A DNA stretch of 64,000 nt from Streptomyces tuirus (GTDB lineage Bacteria; Actinomycetota; Actinomycetes; Streptomycetales; Streptomycetaceae): contig JAGTPG010000002.1 of assembly GCA_018195615.1 (NCBI GenBank), positions 3,961,501 to 4,025,500 on the forward strand. Direction: 5' to 3'. The stretch's first letter is position 1; each line of letters begins with the position of its first letter. Under the pieces are notes generated by a model. The model saw only the letters and a list, made by a program, of their open reading frames with translations, made no database searches and had not been told where the DNA came from. Shown here piece by piece: positions 50,919 through 60,847 of the stretch. The position numbers and the translations under genes are program-made.

Positions 50919-51764
50919 TCAGGGAGCGTTCTTCGCGGCGACCACGGCATCGAACACAACCCTCTTGGGCACCCCGGCCTCCTGCGCGACCGCTGCGATC
51001 GCCTCCTTGCGCCGCTCCCCCGCCTCCTCCCGCACCCGAACCCGCCGCACGAGCTCCTCGGGCCCGACATCCTCAGCCCCTGGCTCCGGTGCCCCCTCCA
51101 CCACCACGGTGATCTCCCCGCGCACCCCGTCCGCGGCCCACGCGGCAAGCTCCCCCAGCCCGCCCCGCCGAACCTCCTCGTACGTCTTCGTCAGCTCCCG
51201 GCACACCGCGGCCCGCCGCTCCACGCCGAACACCTCGGCCATCGCGGCCAATGTGTCGTCGAGCCGATGAGGAGCCTCGAAATACACGAGCGTCCGCCGC
51301 TCCCCGGCCACCTCCCGCAGCCGCCCGAGCCGCTCCCCCGCCTTGCGCGGCAGGAACCCCTCGAAGCAGAACCGGTCCACGGGCAGCCCCGACAACGCGA
51401 GCGCGGTGAGCACGGCGGACGGCCCGGGCACGGCGGTCACCCGCACGTCCCTCTCGACGGCGGCCGCGACCAGCCGGTACCCCGGGTCGGACACGGACGG
51501 CATCCCCGCGTCCGTGACGAGCAGCACACGCGCGCCGCCCACCAGTTCCTCGACGAGCTCCGGCGTCCGCGCGGACTCGTTGCCCTCGAAGTACGACACG
51601 ACCCGCCCCTTGGGCGTGATGCCCAGCGCCTGGGTCAGCCGCCGCAGCCGGCGCGTGTCCTCCGCGGCGACGACGTCGGCTCCGGACAGTTCCTCGGCGA
51701 GCCGGGGCGGGGCGTCCGCGATGTCGCCGATGGGGGTGCCTGCGAGTACGAGGGTTCCGGTCAC
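50919..51764 (-). CDS. rsmI: 16S rRNA (cytidine-1402-2'-O)-methyltransferase
   Basis: A 281-residue tetrapyrrole-methylase-fold enzyme. Motifs are LVLAGTPIGDIADAPPRLAE, VAAEDTRRLRRL, LVTDAGMPSVSDPGYRLVAA (SAM site) and PGPSAVLTALALSGLP. It 2'-O-methylates C1402 in the 16S rRNA decoding centre. Start is GTG 51764, with GGAGG nine bases upstream; the ATG at 51773 lies directly on that site. It is divergent from pmt across 112 bases. Confidence 0.95.
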   Translation of the reverse strand: MTGTLVLAGTPIGDIADAPPRLAEELSGADVVAAEDTRRLRRLTQALGITPKGRVVSYFEGNESARTPELVEELVGGARVLLVTDAGMPSVSDPGYRLVAAAVERDVRVTAVPGPSAVLTALALSGLPVDRFCFEGFLPRKAGERLGRLREVAGERRTLVYFEAPHRLDDTLAAMAEVFGVERRAAVCRELTKTYEEVRRGGLGELAAWAADGVRGEITVVVEGAPEPGAEDVGPEELVRRVRVREEAGERRKEAIAAVAQEAGVPKRVVFDAVVAAKNAP

Positions 51765-51864
51765 GCCCCCCATCCTCCCAGGGGCACAGCACCCGGACTC
51801 CTCCCAGGGGCGGAGGATGCGGACGCATACCGGGCATGCACGGGACTCACACAGAACGGTTCCC

Positions 51865-51870
51865 TACGAT
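51865..51870 (+). promoter_or_regulatory. Putative -10 box of pmt (leaderless)
   Basis: TACGAT ends seven bases before the GTG of pmt, so transcription would start at the start codon itself. No ribosome-binding site precedes that GTG, which supports a leaderless mRNA. Confidence 0.5.
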
Positions 51871-51876
51871 GGCGCG

Positions 51877-53624
51877 GTGACCAGTACCGCGTCCTCGACG
51901 GACACCCGGCAGGGCCAGGCGCCGCACGAGCAGCGGCCGTCCTGGCAGCAGCGGCTGCGCCGCTTCGGCTACCAGGGGCAGCCCAGAAGCGACGCCCGTG
52001 ACGTCCGCGACCGCCTGGTGCCGCCGTACACCGAGCCCTCCCCGCGTCTGTGGGCGGCGCTCGGCATCCCGCACACGCTCGCGGGCGGCTGGTGCGCTGG
52101 TCGGGCTGGATCGGCCCGCTGCTGGTCACGCTGCTGGCGGGTGCGCTGCGGTTCTGGAACCTGGGCAACCCGAAGGCGGTGATATTCGACGAGACGTACT
52201 ACGCGAAGGACGCGTGGGCGCTCGTCCACCGCGGTTTCGAGGTCAACTGGGACAAGAACGCCAACGACCTGGTCCTCTCGTCCGGCGGGCACGTCACCAT
52301 CCCGACGGAGGCGGCGTACGTCGTGCACCCGCCGGTCGGCAAGTACGTCATCGGGCTCGGTGAGCTGCTGTTCGGCTTCGATCCGTTCGGCTGGCGGTTC
52401 ATGACGGCGGTGCTCGGCACGCTCTCCGTGCTGCTGCTGTGCCGGATCGGCCGGCGGCTGTTCCGCTCCACCTTCCTGGGCTGCCTGGCGGGCGCGCTGA
52501 TGGCGGTGGACGGCCTGCACTTCGTGATGAGCCGCACGGCGCTGCTCGACGGCGTGCTGATGTTCTTCGTGCTGGCCGCGTTCGGCTGTCTGCTGATCGA
52601 CCGGGACAAGACCCGCGAGAAGCTCGCCGCGGCGCTCCCGGTGGACGCGGACGGCCGGGTGCGTCCCGACCGGCACGTCGCCGAGACGGCCCGCCTGGGC
52701 CTGCGCCCCTGGCGCTGGGCGGCGGGCCTGATGCTGGGTCTGGCCTTCGCCACGAAGTGGAACGGCCTCTACATCCTGGCCGCGTTCTGCCTGATGGCGG
52801 TGTTGTGGGACGTCGGCTCGCGCAAGGTCGCCGGCGCCCGGCACCCGTACTCGGCGGTGCTCAGGCGTGACACGGGTCTGGCGTTCCTCGCCACGGTCCC
52901 GGTCGCGATCGTCACCTACCTCCTCTCCTGGACCGGCTGGATCCTTTCCGCCACCGACGGCTCCGGCGGCTACTTCCGCAACTGGGCGGCGACCACCGGC
53001 AAGGGCGGCAGCTGGACCTTCCTGCCCGACTGGCTGCGCAGCCTGTGGCACTACGAGCACCAGGTGTACGAGTTCCACGTCGGCCTGTCCTCGCCGCACA
53101 CGTACCAGTCCAACCCGTGGAGCTGGCTGGTCCTCGGCCGCCCGGTGTCGTACTTCTACGAGTCCCCGGCACCCGGCAAGGACGGCTGCCCCGCCGACGC
53201 CGGTGAGAAGTGCGCCCGCGAGGTCCTCGCCCTCGGCACGCCGCTGCTGTGGTGGGTCGCCTGCTTCGCGGTCCTCTACGTCCTGTGGCGCTGGCTGCTG
53301 CGCCGCGACTGGCGCGCGGGCGCCATCGTCTGCGGTATCGCGGCCGGCTATCTGCCCTGGTTCATGTACCAGGAGCGGACGATCTTCTTCTTCTACGCCA
53401 TCGTCTTCCTGCCGTTCCTGTGCCTGGCGGTGGCCATGCTCCTCGGCGCGATCATCGGCCCACCCCGCTCTTCCGACACCCGCCGCGTCGTCGGCGCCAC
53501 CGGCGCGGGCGTCCTGGTCCTGCTGATCGCCTGGAACTTCATCTACTTCTGGCCCCTGTACACCGGCACCGCCATCCCGATCGACGACTGGCGGGCGCGG
53601 ATGTGGCTGGACACGTGGGTCTGA
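51877..53624 (+). CDS. pmt: Protein O-mannosyltransferase (one frameshift)
   Basis: About 582 residues with about 11 membrane helices. The GT39 signature, an acidic pair in the first loop, is at FDETYYAKDAWAL. Conserved segments are VHPPVGKYVIGLGELLFG, FATKWNGLYILAAFCL and YQERTIFFFYAIVFLP. It transfers mannose from polyprenyl-phosphate-mannose to secreted proteins; in S. coelicolor Pmt is needed for phage phiC31 infection and affects antibiotic tolerance. The frame change is near 52087 (GG to GGG), giving LAGGLVRWSGW. Start GTG 51877. The next genes are two penicillin-binding proteins. Confidence 0.94.
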
Positions 53625-53753
53625 TCTAAGTTCGGTCAAGATTCGAAACACCTGTCCCGGTAGTAACCGCTTCCGCATAGAGTGCTCGCGGTATCGAGCT
53701 TTCTGAACGCGTTCAAAGGAGCGCGGAAGGCTCAACGGGGAGGGGACCGCCCG

Positions 53754-55384
53754 ATGAGCAAGGGGGTCAAGATCGCCGTCATAGGCGGCGTGTTCGCGGT
53801 GATGGTCGGTGGGGCCGGGTACGGGGCCTACAACATCGTCAGCGCGCTGAGCGGGGACGGCGGCACGGGCGGGGTGGCGGCGGAGAAGCCGTCGGGGCCG
53901 CCCGGCAGGGACGAGGTCAAGGAGACCACGGCCAAGTTCTTCGCGGCCTGGGAGAAGGGGGAGGCCGCGACGGCGGCGTCGTACACCAACAACGACACGG
54001 CGGCCGAGCAGCTGCTCACCGCCTTCGGGGCGACGCGCACATCACCGATGTGAAGATCACGCCCGGCGCGGCCGACGGCACCACCGTGCCGTACACGGTG
54101 AAGGCGAAGGTCGCCTACGACGGCAAGTCCAAGCCTCTCAGCTACCGCAGCGAGCTGAAGGTCGTGCGCGGGCTCACCACCGGACGGGCACTGGTCGACT
54201 GGCAGCCGTCCGTCGTGCACCCCGAGCTGAAGCGGGACGACACACTGGTCACGGACACCTCGGCCAGCCCGCCGATCGAGGCCGTCGGCCGTGACGGCAG
54301 TGTGCTGACCAAGGAGAAGTACCCCTCCCTCGGCCCGGTCCTGGACGCCCTGCGCACCAAGTACGGCGAGAAGGCCGGCGGCTCCCCCGGCATCGAGCTG
54401 GTGGTCCGGCACGCCGGCGAGGGCGTCCCCGACACCCCGCTGCTGACCCTCGCCGAGGGCAAGCCCGGCAAGCTCGCCACCACGATCAGCCCGAGCGCGC
54501 AGGCGGCGGCCGAGAAGGCGGTCAAGCGGTTCGCCCAGTCGTCGGTGGTGGCCGTGAAGCCGAGCACCGGCGAGGTGCTGGCCGTGGCGAACAACCGCAC
54601 GGACGGCTTCAACGCGGCCTTCGAGGGCCAGGCCGCCCCCGGCTCCACCATGAAGATCATCACCGCGGCCATGCTCATCGACAACGGCGTGACATCCATG
54701 AACGGCCCGGCGCCCTGCCCGGACAGCGCCGTGTGGCAGAGCCAGACCTTCAAGAACCTGACCACCATGCAGCCCAACGAGAACGCCACGCTCGCCAACA
54801 GCTTCATGCGGTCCTGCAACACCGCCTTCATCAAGCTCATCGACGAGAAGCCCCTGACGGACGCCTCGCTGACCCAGGAGGCCGAGGAGCACTTCGGGCT
54901 CGGGCAGGACAACTGGAAGACCGGCGTCGTCTCCTTCGACGGCAGTGTCCCCGCGGTCAGCGGCCCGGACCGGGCGGCCGGCGCCATCGGGCAGGGCCAG
55001 GTCCAGATGAGCCCGCTGAACATGGCCTCGGTGACGGCGACCGCGATCACCGGCGCCTTCCGCCAGCCCTACCTCGTCCCGCCGGAGCTGGACGACCGTC
55101 AGCTGGCCCGCGCGCAGGGCCTGAAGGCGAGCACCGTGGCCCAGCTGAAGCAGATGATGCGGCTCACCGCCACCCAGGGCACGGCCCAGGAGGCCATGCG
55201 GGGACTCGGCGGCGACATCGGCGCCAAGACCGGCTCCGCCGAGGTCGACGGCAACGCCAAGTCCAACAGCTGGTTCACCGGATTCCGGAACGACATCGCG
55301 GCGGCGGCCATGACCGAGGAGGGCGGGCACGGCGGTGACGCGGCCGGGCCGATTGTCGCAGCCGTGCTACGAACAGGCGGCTGA
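53754..55384 (+). CDS. Penicillin-binding protein (class B-like), copy 1 (one frameshift)
   Basis: About 543 residues. An N-terminal membrane anchor (VKIAVIGGVFAVMVGGAGYG) is followed by an NTF2-like/MecA_N domain (about 45-160), a dimerisation part and a transpeptidase domain: SxxK in APGSTMKIIT, SxN in MRSCNTAFI and KTG in GAKTGSAEVDG. The frame changes in GGGG at 54027-54030; adding one G gives FGGDAHITDVK. Such PBPs cross-link peptidoglycan, and some have low beta-lactam affinity. Start ATG 53754, with GGGGAGGGG upstream. It is in tandem with a similar PBP. Confidence 0.93.
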
Positions 55385-55479
55385 TCTCACCCCGCCGGAC
55401 GGGACTCTAGGGTGGTGGCCGTCGTTGGGACAGCTGAGGGCATCGGGGACCCTGGGGATTCGCGGAGGAAAGAACAGCA

Positions 55480-57149
55480 GTGGGCAACAGAAGGCGCGTC
55501 GCCGAGCGACGGAACACGAAGCCCGCCGTGATCGGCGGGGTGATCGCCGTGATCGCCGTCGGCGCGGGGTTCGGTGCCTACGCGCTGTACGGCGCCGGCG
55601 CGGCGGCCGACGACGGATCCCGGACGGCGTCCGACGAGAAGCCCGAGGTGAAGACCGGGCCGCTGTCACCGACCGAGGTCACCACCACCGCACGCGCCTT
55701 CCTCACCGCCTGGCAGTCGGGGAAGATCCCGCGGGCCGCCGCGGCCACCGACGACTCGGCCGCGGCGAAGCTGCAGCTCACCGGCTACACCAAGGACGCC
55801 CACATCAAGGACGTCACCCTCACCCCGGGCACGCCCACCGGTGACAAGGTGCCGTTCTCGGTGAAGGCCACGGTGGCGTACAAGGACACCGAGAAGCCGC
55901 TGGCGTACGACAGCGCGCTGACCGTCGTACGCCGCACCAGCGACGGAAAGCCGCTGGTCGACTGGCACTCCGCCGTCGTCCACCCCGATCTGAAGGACGG
56001 CGACACGCTGGTCACCGGCGAGGCGGGCACGCCCCCGGTCAAGGCGCTCGACCGGGACGGCGGCGAACTGACCAAGCAGAAGTACGCCTCGCTCGGCCCG
56101 ATCCTGGACGGGCTGCGCGAGAAGTACGGCAAGGAGGCCGGCGGCAAGGCGGGCATCGAGCTCCGGGTGGTGCGCGGGAAGGCCGCCAAAGCGGAGGACC
56201 TGTCCGACAAGACCCTGCTGGAGCTGAGCGAGGGCACGCCGGGCACGGTGAAGACCACGCTGGACCCCGCCCTCCAGGCCGCCGCCGAACAGCAGGTCGC
56301 GAAGAAGGCCAAGTCGTCGGTGGCCGTGGTACGGGCGTCGACGGGCGAGATCCTGGCCGCGGCCAACGCCTCGCCCGGCTTCAACACCGCCTTCCAGGGC
56401 TCCCTCGCCCCGGCTCCACGATGAAGGTGATCACCTCCTCGCTGCTGCTGGAGAAGGGACTGGCCTCGTCGGACAAGAAGCACCCGTGCCCGAAGTACTT
56501 CACGTACGGGCACTGGAAGTTCCAGAACGACGACAAGTTCGAGATCAAGAACGGCACGTTCAAGGCGAGCTTCGCCCGCTCCTGCAACACGGCCTTCATC
56601 AGCCAGGCGCCGAAGCTGAAGGACGACGACCTGACCAAGCAGGCCCAGCAGGTGTTCGGGCTGGGGCTGAACAACTGGGCGATCGGCGTGCCGTCCTTCG
56701 ACGGCGCGGTGCCGGTGCAGTCGGCGGCGCAGATGGGCGCCTCGCTGATCGGGCAGGGCGGGGTCCGGATGAACCCGCTGAACATGGCGTCGGTGTCGGC
56801 GACGGTCAAGTCCGGCACCTTCCACCAGCCCTATCTGGTCTCCCCGGACGTGGACGGACGCAAGCTCGCGACGGCCTCGCGCACCATGTCGGCGGGCACG
56901 CTGTCCCAGCTGCGCGAGCTGATGGCGTACACGGCCGCGGCCGGCACGGCCGCCGAGGCGATGGCCGGGGTCAGCGGTGACGTCGGGGCGAAGACCGGTT
57001 CCGCCGAGGTCGACGGCCAGAAGAAGCCGAACGGCTGGTTCACGGCCTACCGGGGCGACCTGGCCGCCGCGGGCGTCGTCCAGCAGGGCGGCCACGGCGG
57101 ATCGACGGCCGGGCCGATCGTGGCGGCCCTGCTCAAGGCGGGCAGCTGA
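55480..57149 (+). CDS. Penicillin-binding protein (class B-like), copy 2 (one frameshift)
   Basis: About 556 residues, parallel to copy 1: membrane anchor (AVIGGVIAVIAVGAGFGAY), NTF2-like domain, then transpeptidase with SxxK in GSTMKVITSS, SxN in ARSCNTAFI and KTG in GAKTGSAEVDGQ. The segments VDWHSAVVHPDLKDGDTLVT here and VDWQPSVVHPELKRDDTLVT in copy 1 show the duplication. The frame changes in CCCC at 56408-56411, exactly at the active-site Ser motif, so an uncorrected annotation would lose the catalytic site. Start GTG 55480, with GGAGGA upstream. Confidence 0.93.
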
Positions 57150-57157
57150 ACCAGGGC

Positions 57158-57523
57158 TCAGTGGGTGACCGGTTCCGCGGCGGCCATGTACGTCCGCCGC
57201 AGGAACCGCAGCAGCGCCTGCCGCTCGAACTGCACCACCAGCACCCCCTGAGGTGAGTGGAACTCCACCACGGCCTGCACCCGGCCGCACGGCCACACCC
57301 GCACATCGCCACTGCCCGCGGGGGCCCGCAGCCCCTCCTCCAGCAGCTTCCGGTCGAAGGTCCACTCGCGCGCCCCGGCGCCCGGCAGTGCGATGCGCAC
57401 CGAGCGGGGATCCCGCTCCGGGTCGTACCGCAGCGTGACCGGAATCGCCTCCAGCTCATCGACCAGCGGGACGGCCGCGTCCGTGACGATGTGGGCTCGC
57501 GCGTACTGCTCGACTACGGACAT
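57158..57523 (-). CDS. ssgE: SsgA-like sporulation protein
   Basis: A 121-residue SsgA-like protein (SALP), a family restricted to morphologically complex actinomycetes that controls septum placement, spore-wall synthesis and spore release. Family features are IPVTLRYDPERDPRSVRIAL, REWTFDRKLLEEGLRAPAG, DVRVWPCGRVQAVVEFHSPQ and the C-terminal FLRRTYMA. Its place between two PBP genes and an ECF transporter matches ssgE of S. coelicolor. SsgE is linked to spore maturation and release there. It converges on the PBP gene, nine bases apart. Confidence 0.9.
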   Translation of the reverse strand: MSVVEQYARAHIVTDAAVPLVDELEAIPVTLRYDPERDPRSVRIALPGAGAREWTFDRKLLEEGLRAPAGSGDVRVWPCGRVQAVVEFHSPQGVLVVQFERQALLRFLRRTYMAAAEPVTH

Positions 57524-57657
57524 CGGACGGCCCCTTCACCCTGCGCCACCTGTGTGGAAACTGTGCGTCCACTCCCTCTCTAATGTCCCATATTTTCCGT
57601 ATTGCACCCTTTGGGGTCGGGTATATCACGGATGAGATAAAACGAGCATCACGCTCT

Positions 57658-57672
57658 TGCAAACCGTTCGCA
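57658..57672 (+). promoter_or_regulatory. Nur-box-like site before the Ni/Co transporter
   Basis: TGCAA-ACCGT-TCGCA has the spacing and bases of the published S. coelicolor Nur (nickel-uptake regulator) consensus tGCaa-N5-ttGCa, with one mismatch in the core. It lies 20 bases before the GTG of the transporter gene. AT-rich promoter-like sequence precedes it. Confidence 0.45.
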
Positions 57673-57692
57673 TCAAGCCACATCATCGAACC

Positions 57693-58774
57693 GTGCATGT
57701 ACCTGACGGATTCATCAACGCGCCCACCTCCGCCGCCACCGGTGTGATCGCCGCAGGCGCCGTCGCCGTGAGCCTGCGCGGCGCGCGCCGCGAACTCGAC
57801 GAGCGCACCGCGCCGCTGGCCGGGCTGGTGGCGGCGTTCATCTTCGCGGTGCAGATGCTGAACTTCCCCGTCGCGGCGGGGACCAGCGGCCATCTGCTGG
57901 GCGGCGCGCTCGCCGCGATACTCGTCGGCCCCTTCACGGGCGTCCTGTGCGTCTCCGTCGTGCTGCTGATGCAGGGCATCCTCTTCGCGGACGGCGGCCT
58001 GACCGCGCTCGGCGTGAACATCACCAACATGGCGATCGTCACCACGGTGGTCGCCTACGCCCTCTTCCGCGGCCTGGTGAAGGTGCTGCCCCGCACCCGC
58101 CGGTCCGTCACCGTCGCCTCCTTCGTCGCCGCCCTGGTCTCCGTCCCGGCCGCCGCTCTGGCCTTCACGCTGATGTACGCCATCGGCGGCACCACCGACG
58201 TGTCGATCGGCAAGGTCGCCACCGCCATGGTCGGCGTGCATCTGCTCATCGGCATCGGCGAGGCCGTGATCACCGCCCTGACCGTCGGCGCGGTCATCGC
58301 CGTACGCCCGGACCTGGTGTACGGAGCGCGCGGACTCACGCGGAAGCTCAAACTGCGGGTGAACGGCGAACTGGTCGACGCCCCCGGCGCCGAGCCCGAG
58401 CCCGCTCCGGTCGCCGCCCGGACCTCGCACCGCAAGGTGTGGGCCGCGGGTCTGGTCACCTCCCTGGTCCTGGCCGGCTTCGTCAGCTTCTACGCCTCCG
58501 CCGACCCCGACGGCCTGGAGAAGGTCGCCACCGACCACGGCATCGACAAGAAGGCCGAGGAGCACTCCGCGGCCGACTCCCCGCTCGCCGACTACGGCGT
58601 CAAGGACGTCGACGACGCCCGCCTGTCCGGGGGCTGGCGGGCGTCATCGGTGTGGGTGTCACGGTCGTCGCGGGCACCGGCGTGTTCTGGGCCGTGCGCC
58701 GCCGCCGTACGGACGACACGTCCCCGTCGGAGACCACGAGCACGTCGAGCACGTCCAGCACCACGGGCGTCTGA
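57693..58774 (+). CDS. ECF-type Ni/Co transporter, CbiM-CbiN fused subunit (one frameshift)
   Basis: About 360 residues. CbiM/NikM part (1-220): the mature N-terminus MHVPDGF carries the metal-binding His at position 2 required for this family, and AGTSGHLLGGALAA holds the next ligand. It has six or seven membrane helices. CbiN-like part (250-360): two helices flanking the periplasmic loop with DPDGLEKVATDHGID (PDGLE motif). It gives metal specificity. The frame changes in GGGGG at 58629-58633, restoring LSGGLAGVIGVGV. The GTG start at 57693 is fixed by the invariant MH. Nickel is favoured over cobalt by the upstream Nur-like site. Confidence 0.88.
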
Positions 58775-58775
58775 C

Positions 58776-59537
58776 ATGGGAGCAGGGCACGCGCACAAGC
58801 TCTACCGGCACGGGCACTCGCCCGTGCACGCACTGCCGCCGCACACCAAGCTCGCCGCCGTGTTCGCCTTCGTGGTGGTCGTGGTGTCGACCCCGCGCGA
58901 GGCGATGTGGGCCTTCGGGCTGTACGCCGTGCTCCTGGCGGTCGTGGCGTACCTCGCGCGCGTGCCCGCCGGGTTCCTGCTCAGGCGGCTGCTGATCGAG
59001 GTGCCGTTCGTCGCGTTCGCGGTGCTCATGCCGTTCGTGGCGGAGGGCGAGCGGGTCGACGTCCTCGGCATGTCCCTGAGCGTGAACGGCCTGTGGGGCG
59101 CCTGGAACGTGCTCGCCAAGGGCACGCTGGGCGTCGCCGCCTCCGTGCTCCTGGCCGCCACCACCGAACTCCGTGAGCTGCTGCTCGGCCTCCAGCGCCT
59201 CAAGCTGCCGCCCCTCCTCGTGCAGATCGCGTCCTTCATGATCCGCTACGGCGACGTCATCACGGACGAGATGCGGCGCATGCGGATCGCCCGGGAGTCG
59301 CGCGGCTTCGAGGCGAGGGGCGTGAAGCACTGGGGCGTGCTCGCCAAGTCCGCGGGCGCCCTGTTCATCCGCTCCTACGAGCGCGGCGAACGCGTGCACC
59401 TGGCCATGGTCAGCCGCGGGTACTCCGGTGCCATGCCGGTCATCGACGAGGTGACGGCGTCCCGGGCGCAGTGGTCGTACGCCCTCGCCCTCCCGTTGTC
59501 CGCGCTCGCCGTATGTCTGGTGGGATGGACGCTGTGA
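58776..59537 (+). CDS. cbiQ: ECF transporter transmembrane subunit CbiQ
   Basis: A 253-residue membrane protein, the energy-coupling T component. It starts after a run of His residues (HAHKLYRHGHSPVHALPPH). The family signatures are the two cytoplasmic Ala-Arg-Gly helices: MRIARESRGFEARG and MVSRGYSGAMP, which touch the ATPase. It starts one base after the stop of the CbiMN gene and overlaps cbiO, so the three are one operon. Confidence 0.93.
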   Translation: MGAGHAHKLYRHGHSPVHALPPHTKLAAVFAFVVVVVSTPREAMWAFGLYAVLLAVVAYLARVPAGFLLRRLLIEVPFVAFAVLMPFVAEGERVDVLGMSLSVNGLWGAWNVLAKGTLGVAASVLLAATTELRELLLGLQRLKLPPLLVQIASFMIRYGDVITDEMRRMRIARESRGFEARGVKHWGVLAKSAGALFIRSYERGERVHLAMVSRGYSGAMPVIDEVTASRAQWSYALALPLSALAVCLVGWTL

Positions 59538-60283
59538 CTGCTTCCCTCGAGGTCTCGGGCCTCGCCTTCGCCTATCCCGACGGGCACCAGGCCCTCTTCG
59601 GTGTCGACTTCGCCATCGCGCGTGGCGAGCGGGTCGCGCTGCTCGGGCCGAACGGCGCCGGGAAGACGACCCTCGTCCTGCACCTCAACGGCATCCTGAC
59701 CGGCGGCACCGGCTCGGTACGGGTCGCCGGGCTGCCGGTCGGCAGGCAGCACATGGCGGAGATCCGGCGCCGGGTCGGCATCGTCTTCCAGGACCCGGAC
59801 GACCAGCTCTTCATGCCCACCGTCCGGGAGGACGTGGCGTTCGGGCCGGCGGCGGCCGGGCTGAAGGGGCCGGAGCTCGAGGAGCGCGTGGACCGGGCGC
59901 TGGAGCGGGTCGGCATGGCGGAGTTCAAGGACCGCCCGCCGCACCACCTCTCCTTCGGCCAGCGCCGCCGGGTGGCCGTCGCGACCGTCCTGGCGATGGA
60001 GCCGGAGATCCTCGTCCTCGACGAGCCCTCCTCCAACCTGGACCCGGCCTCCCGCCGCGAACTGGCCGACATCCTCCGCTCCCTCGAGGTGACCGTGCTG
60101 ATGGTCACGCACGACCTCCCCTACGCCCTGGAGCTGTGCCCGCGCTCCCTGATCCTCAGTGAGGGCGTGATCGCGGCGGACGGGCCGACCGGCGAGCTGC
60201 TCTCCGACGAGGAGCTGATGCGCGCCCACCGTCTGGAGCTGCCGTTCGGTTTCGATCCGCGCTCGGTGACAATGGGCGCGTGA
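59525..60283 (+). CDS. cbiO: ECF transporter ATPase CbiO
   Basis: A 252-residue ABC ATPase. Walker A is GPNGAGKTT, Q-loop FQDPDDQLF (typical of CbiO/EcfA), signature LSFGQRRRVAVATVL (LSFGQ, as in this family), Walker B ILVLDEPSSNLDP, H-loop THDLPYAL. It powers the metal uptake complex with CbiM/N/Q. Start is ATG 59525, or GTG 59534 overlapping the cbiQ stop as GTGA. The stop overlaps the ohrR start. Confidence 0.95.
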   Translation: MDAVTASLEVSGLAFAYPDGHQALFGVDFAIARGERVALLGPNGAGKTTLVLHLNGILTGGTGSVRVAGLPVGRQHMAEIRRRVGIVFQDPDDQLFMPTVREDVAFGPAAAGLKGPELEERVDRALERVGMAEFKDRPPHHLSFGQRRRVAVATVLAMEPEILVLDEPSSNLDPASRRELADILRSLEVTVLMVTHDLPYALELCPRSLILSEGVIAADGPTGELLSDEELMRAHRLELPFGFDPRSVTMGA

Positions 60284-60741
60284 CGAACGAGGAGACCGAG
60301 GGCTCGCTGCTGCTGGACGACCAGCTCTGCTTCGCGCTGTACGCGGCCCAGCGGGCGGTGACATCCGTCTACCGCCCCCTCCTCGACGAGCTCGGTCTCA
60401 CTTATCCGCAGTACTTGGTCCTGCTGGTCCTGTGGGAGCGCGGTGAGACCACGGTCAAGGAGCTGGCCGCCGCGTTGCGGCTCGACTACGGCACGGTGTC
60501 GCCGCTGCTCAAGCGGCTGGAAAGCCTGGGGCTCGTCCGCCGGGAGCGCGCGGCGCACGACGAGCGCTCGGTGCTGGTCGCCTGCACCGAGCGCGGGAAG
60601 GGGCTGCGGGAGCGCGCGGCGTGCGTACCGGGCGCCCTGCTCGCGGCGACAGGGCTCGCCGCACCGGAGGTCGCGCGTCTGCGCGAGGAGCTGTGGCGGC
60701 TCGCGGAGAAATCGCAGGCGGCCTCGAACCACCCGCACTGA
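60280..60741 (+). CDS. ohrR: OhrR organic-peroxide sensor repressor
   Basis: A 153-residue MarR-family protein with the OhrR hallmarks: the redox Cys at residue 17 in DDQLCFALYAAQRAV, then LTYPQYLVLLVLWERGE, and the HTH VKELAAALRLDYGTVSPLLK. Oxidation of the Cys by organic hydroperoxide releases DNA and induces ohr. The GTG start overlaps the cbiO stop, so it can be translated from the transporter mRNA. ohr follows 106 bases later. Confidence 0.93.
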   Translation: MTNEETEGSLLLDDQLCFALYAAQRAVTSVYRPLLDELGLTYPQYLVLLVLWERGETTVKELAAALRLDYGTVSPLLKRLESLGLVRRERAAHDERSVLVACTERGKGLRERAACVPGALLAATGLAAPEVARLREELWRLAEKSQAASNHPH

Positions 60742-60804
60742 TCGCCCGTTACCCCTGGTTATCACCCCCTGCTGAGCAGACGCTTTCCTACTGGCCGGTA
60801 CCTT

Positions 60805-60827
60805 GTGCGCGATGTATTAGTGCGCAC
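60805..60827 (+). promoter_or_regulatory. Operator-like repeat and promoter of ohr
   Basis: GTGCGC (60805-60810) and GCGCAC (60822-60827) form an inverted repeat around TATTAG (60815-60820), a plausible -10 box. It lies 20 bases before ohr. OhrR is the likely ligand. Confidence 0.5.
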
Positions 60828-60847
60828 CTGTTCTGGGGGATCCAGCC

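Noticed and set aside
57524-57692. Cobalamin riboswitch before the metal transporter
   Set aside because: The gap is short and I could not find the conserved B12-box; a Nur-like site fits better.
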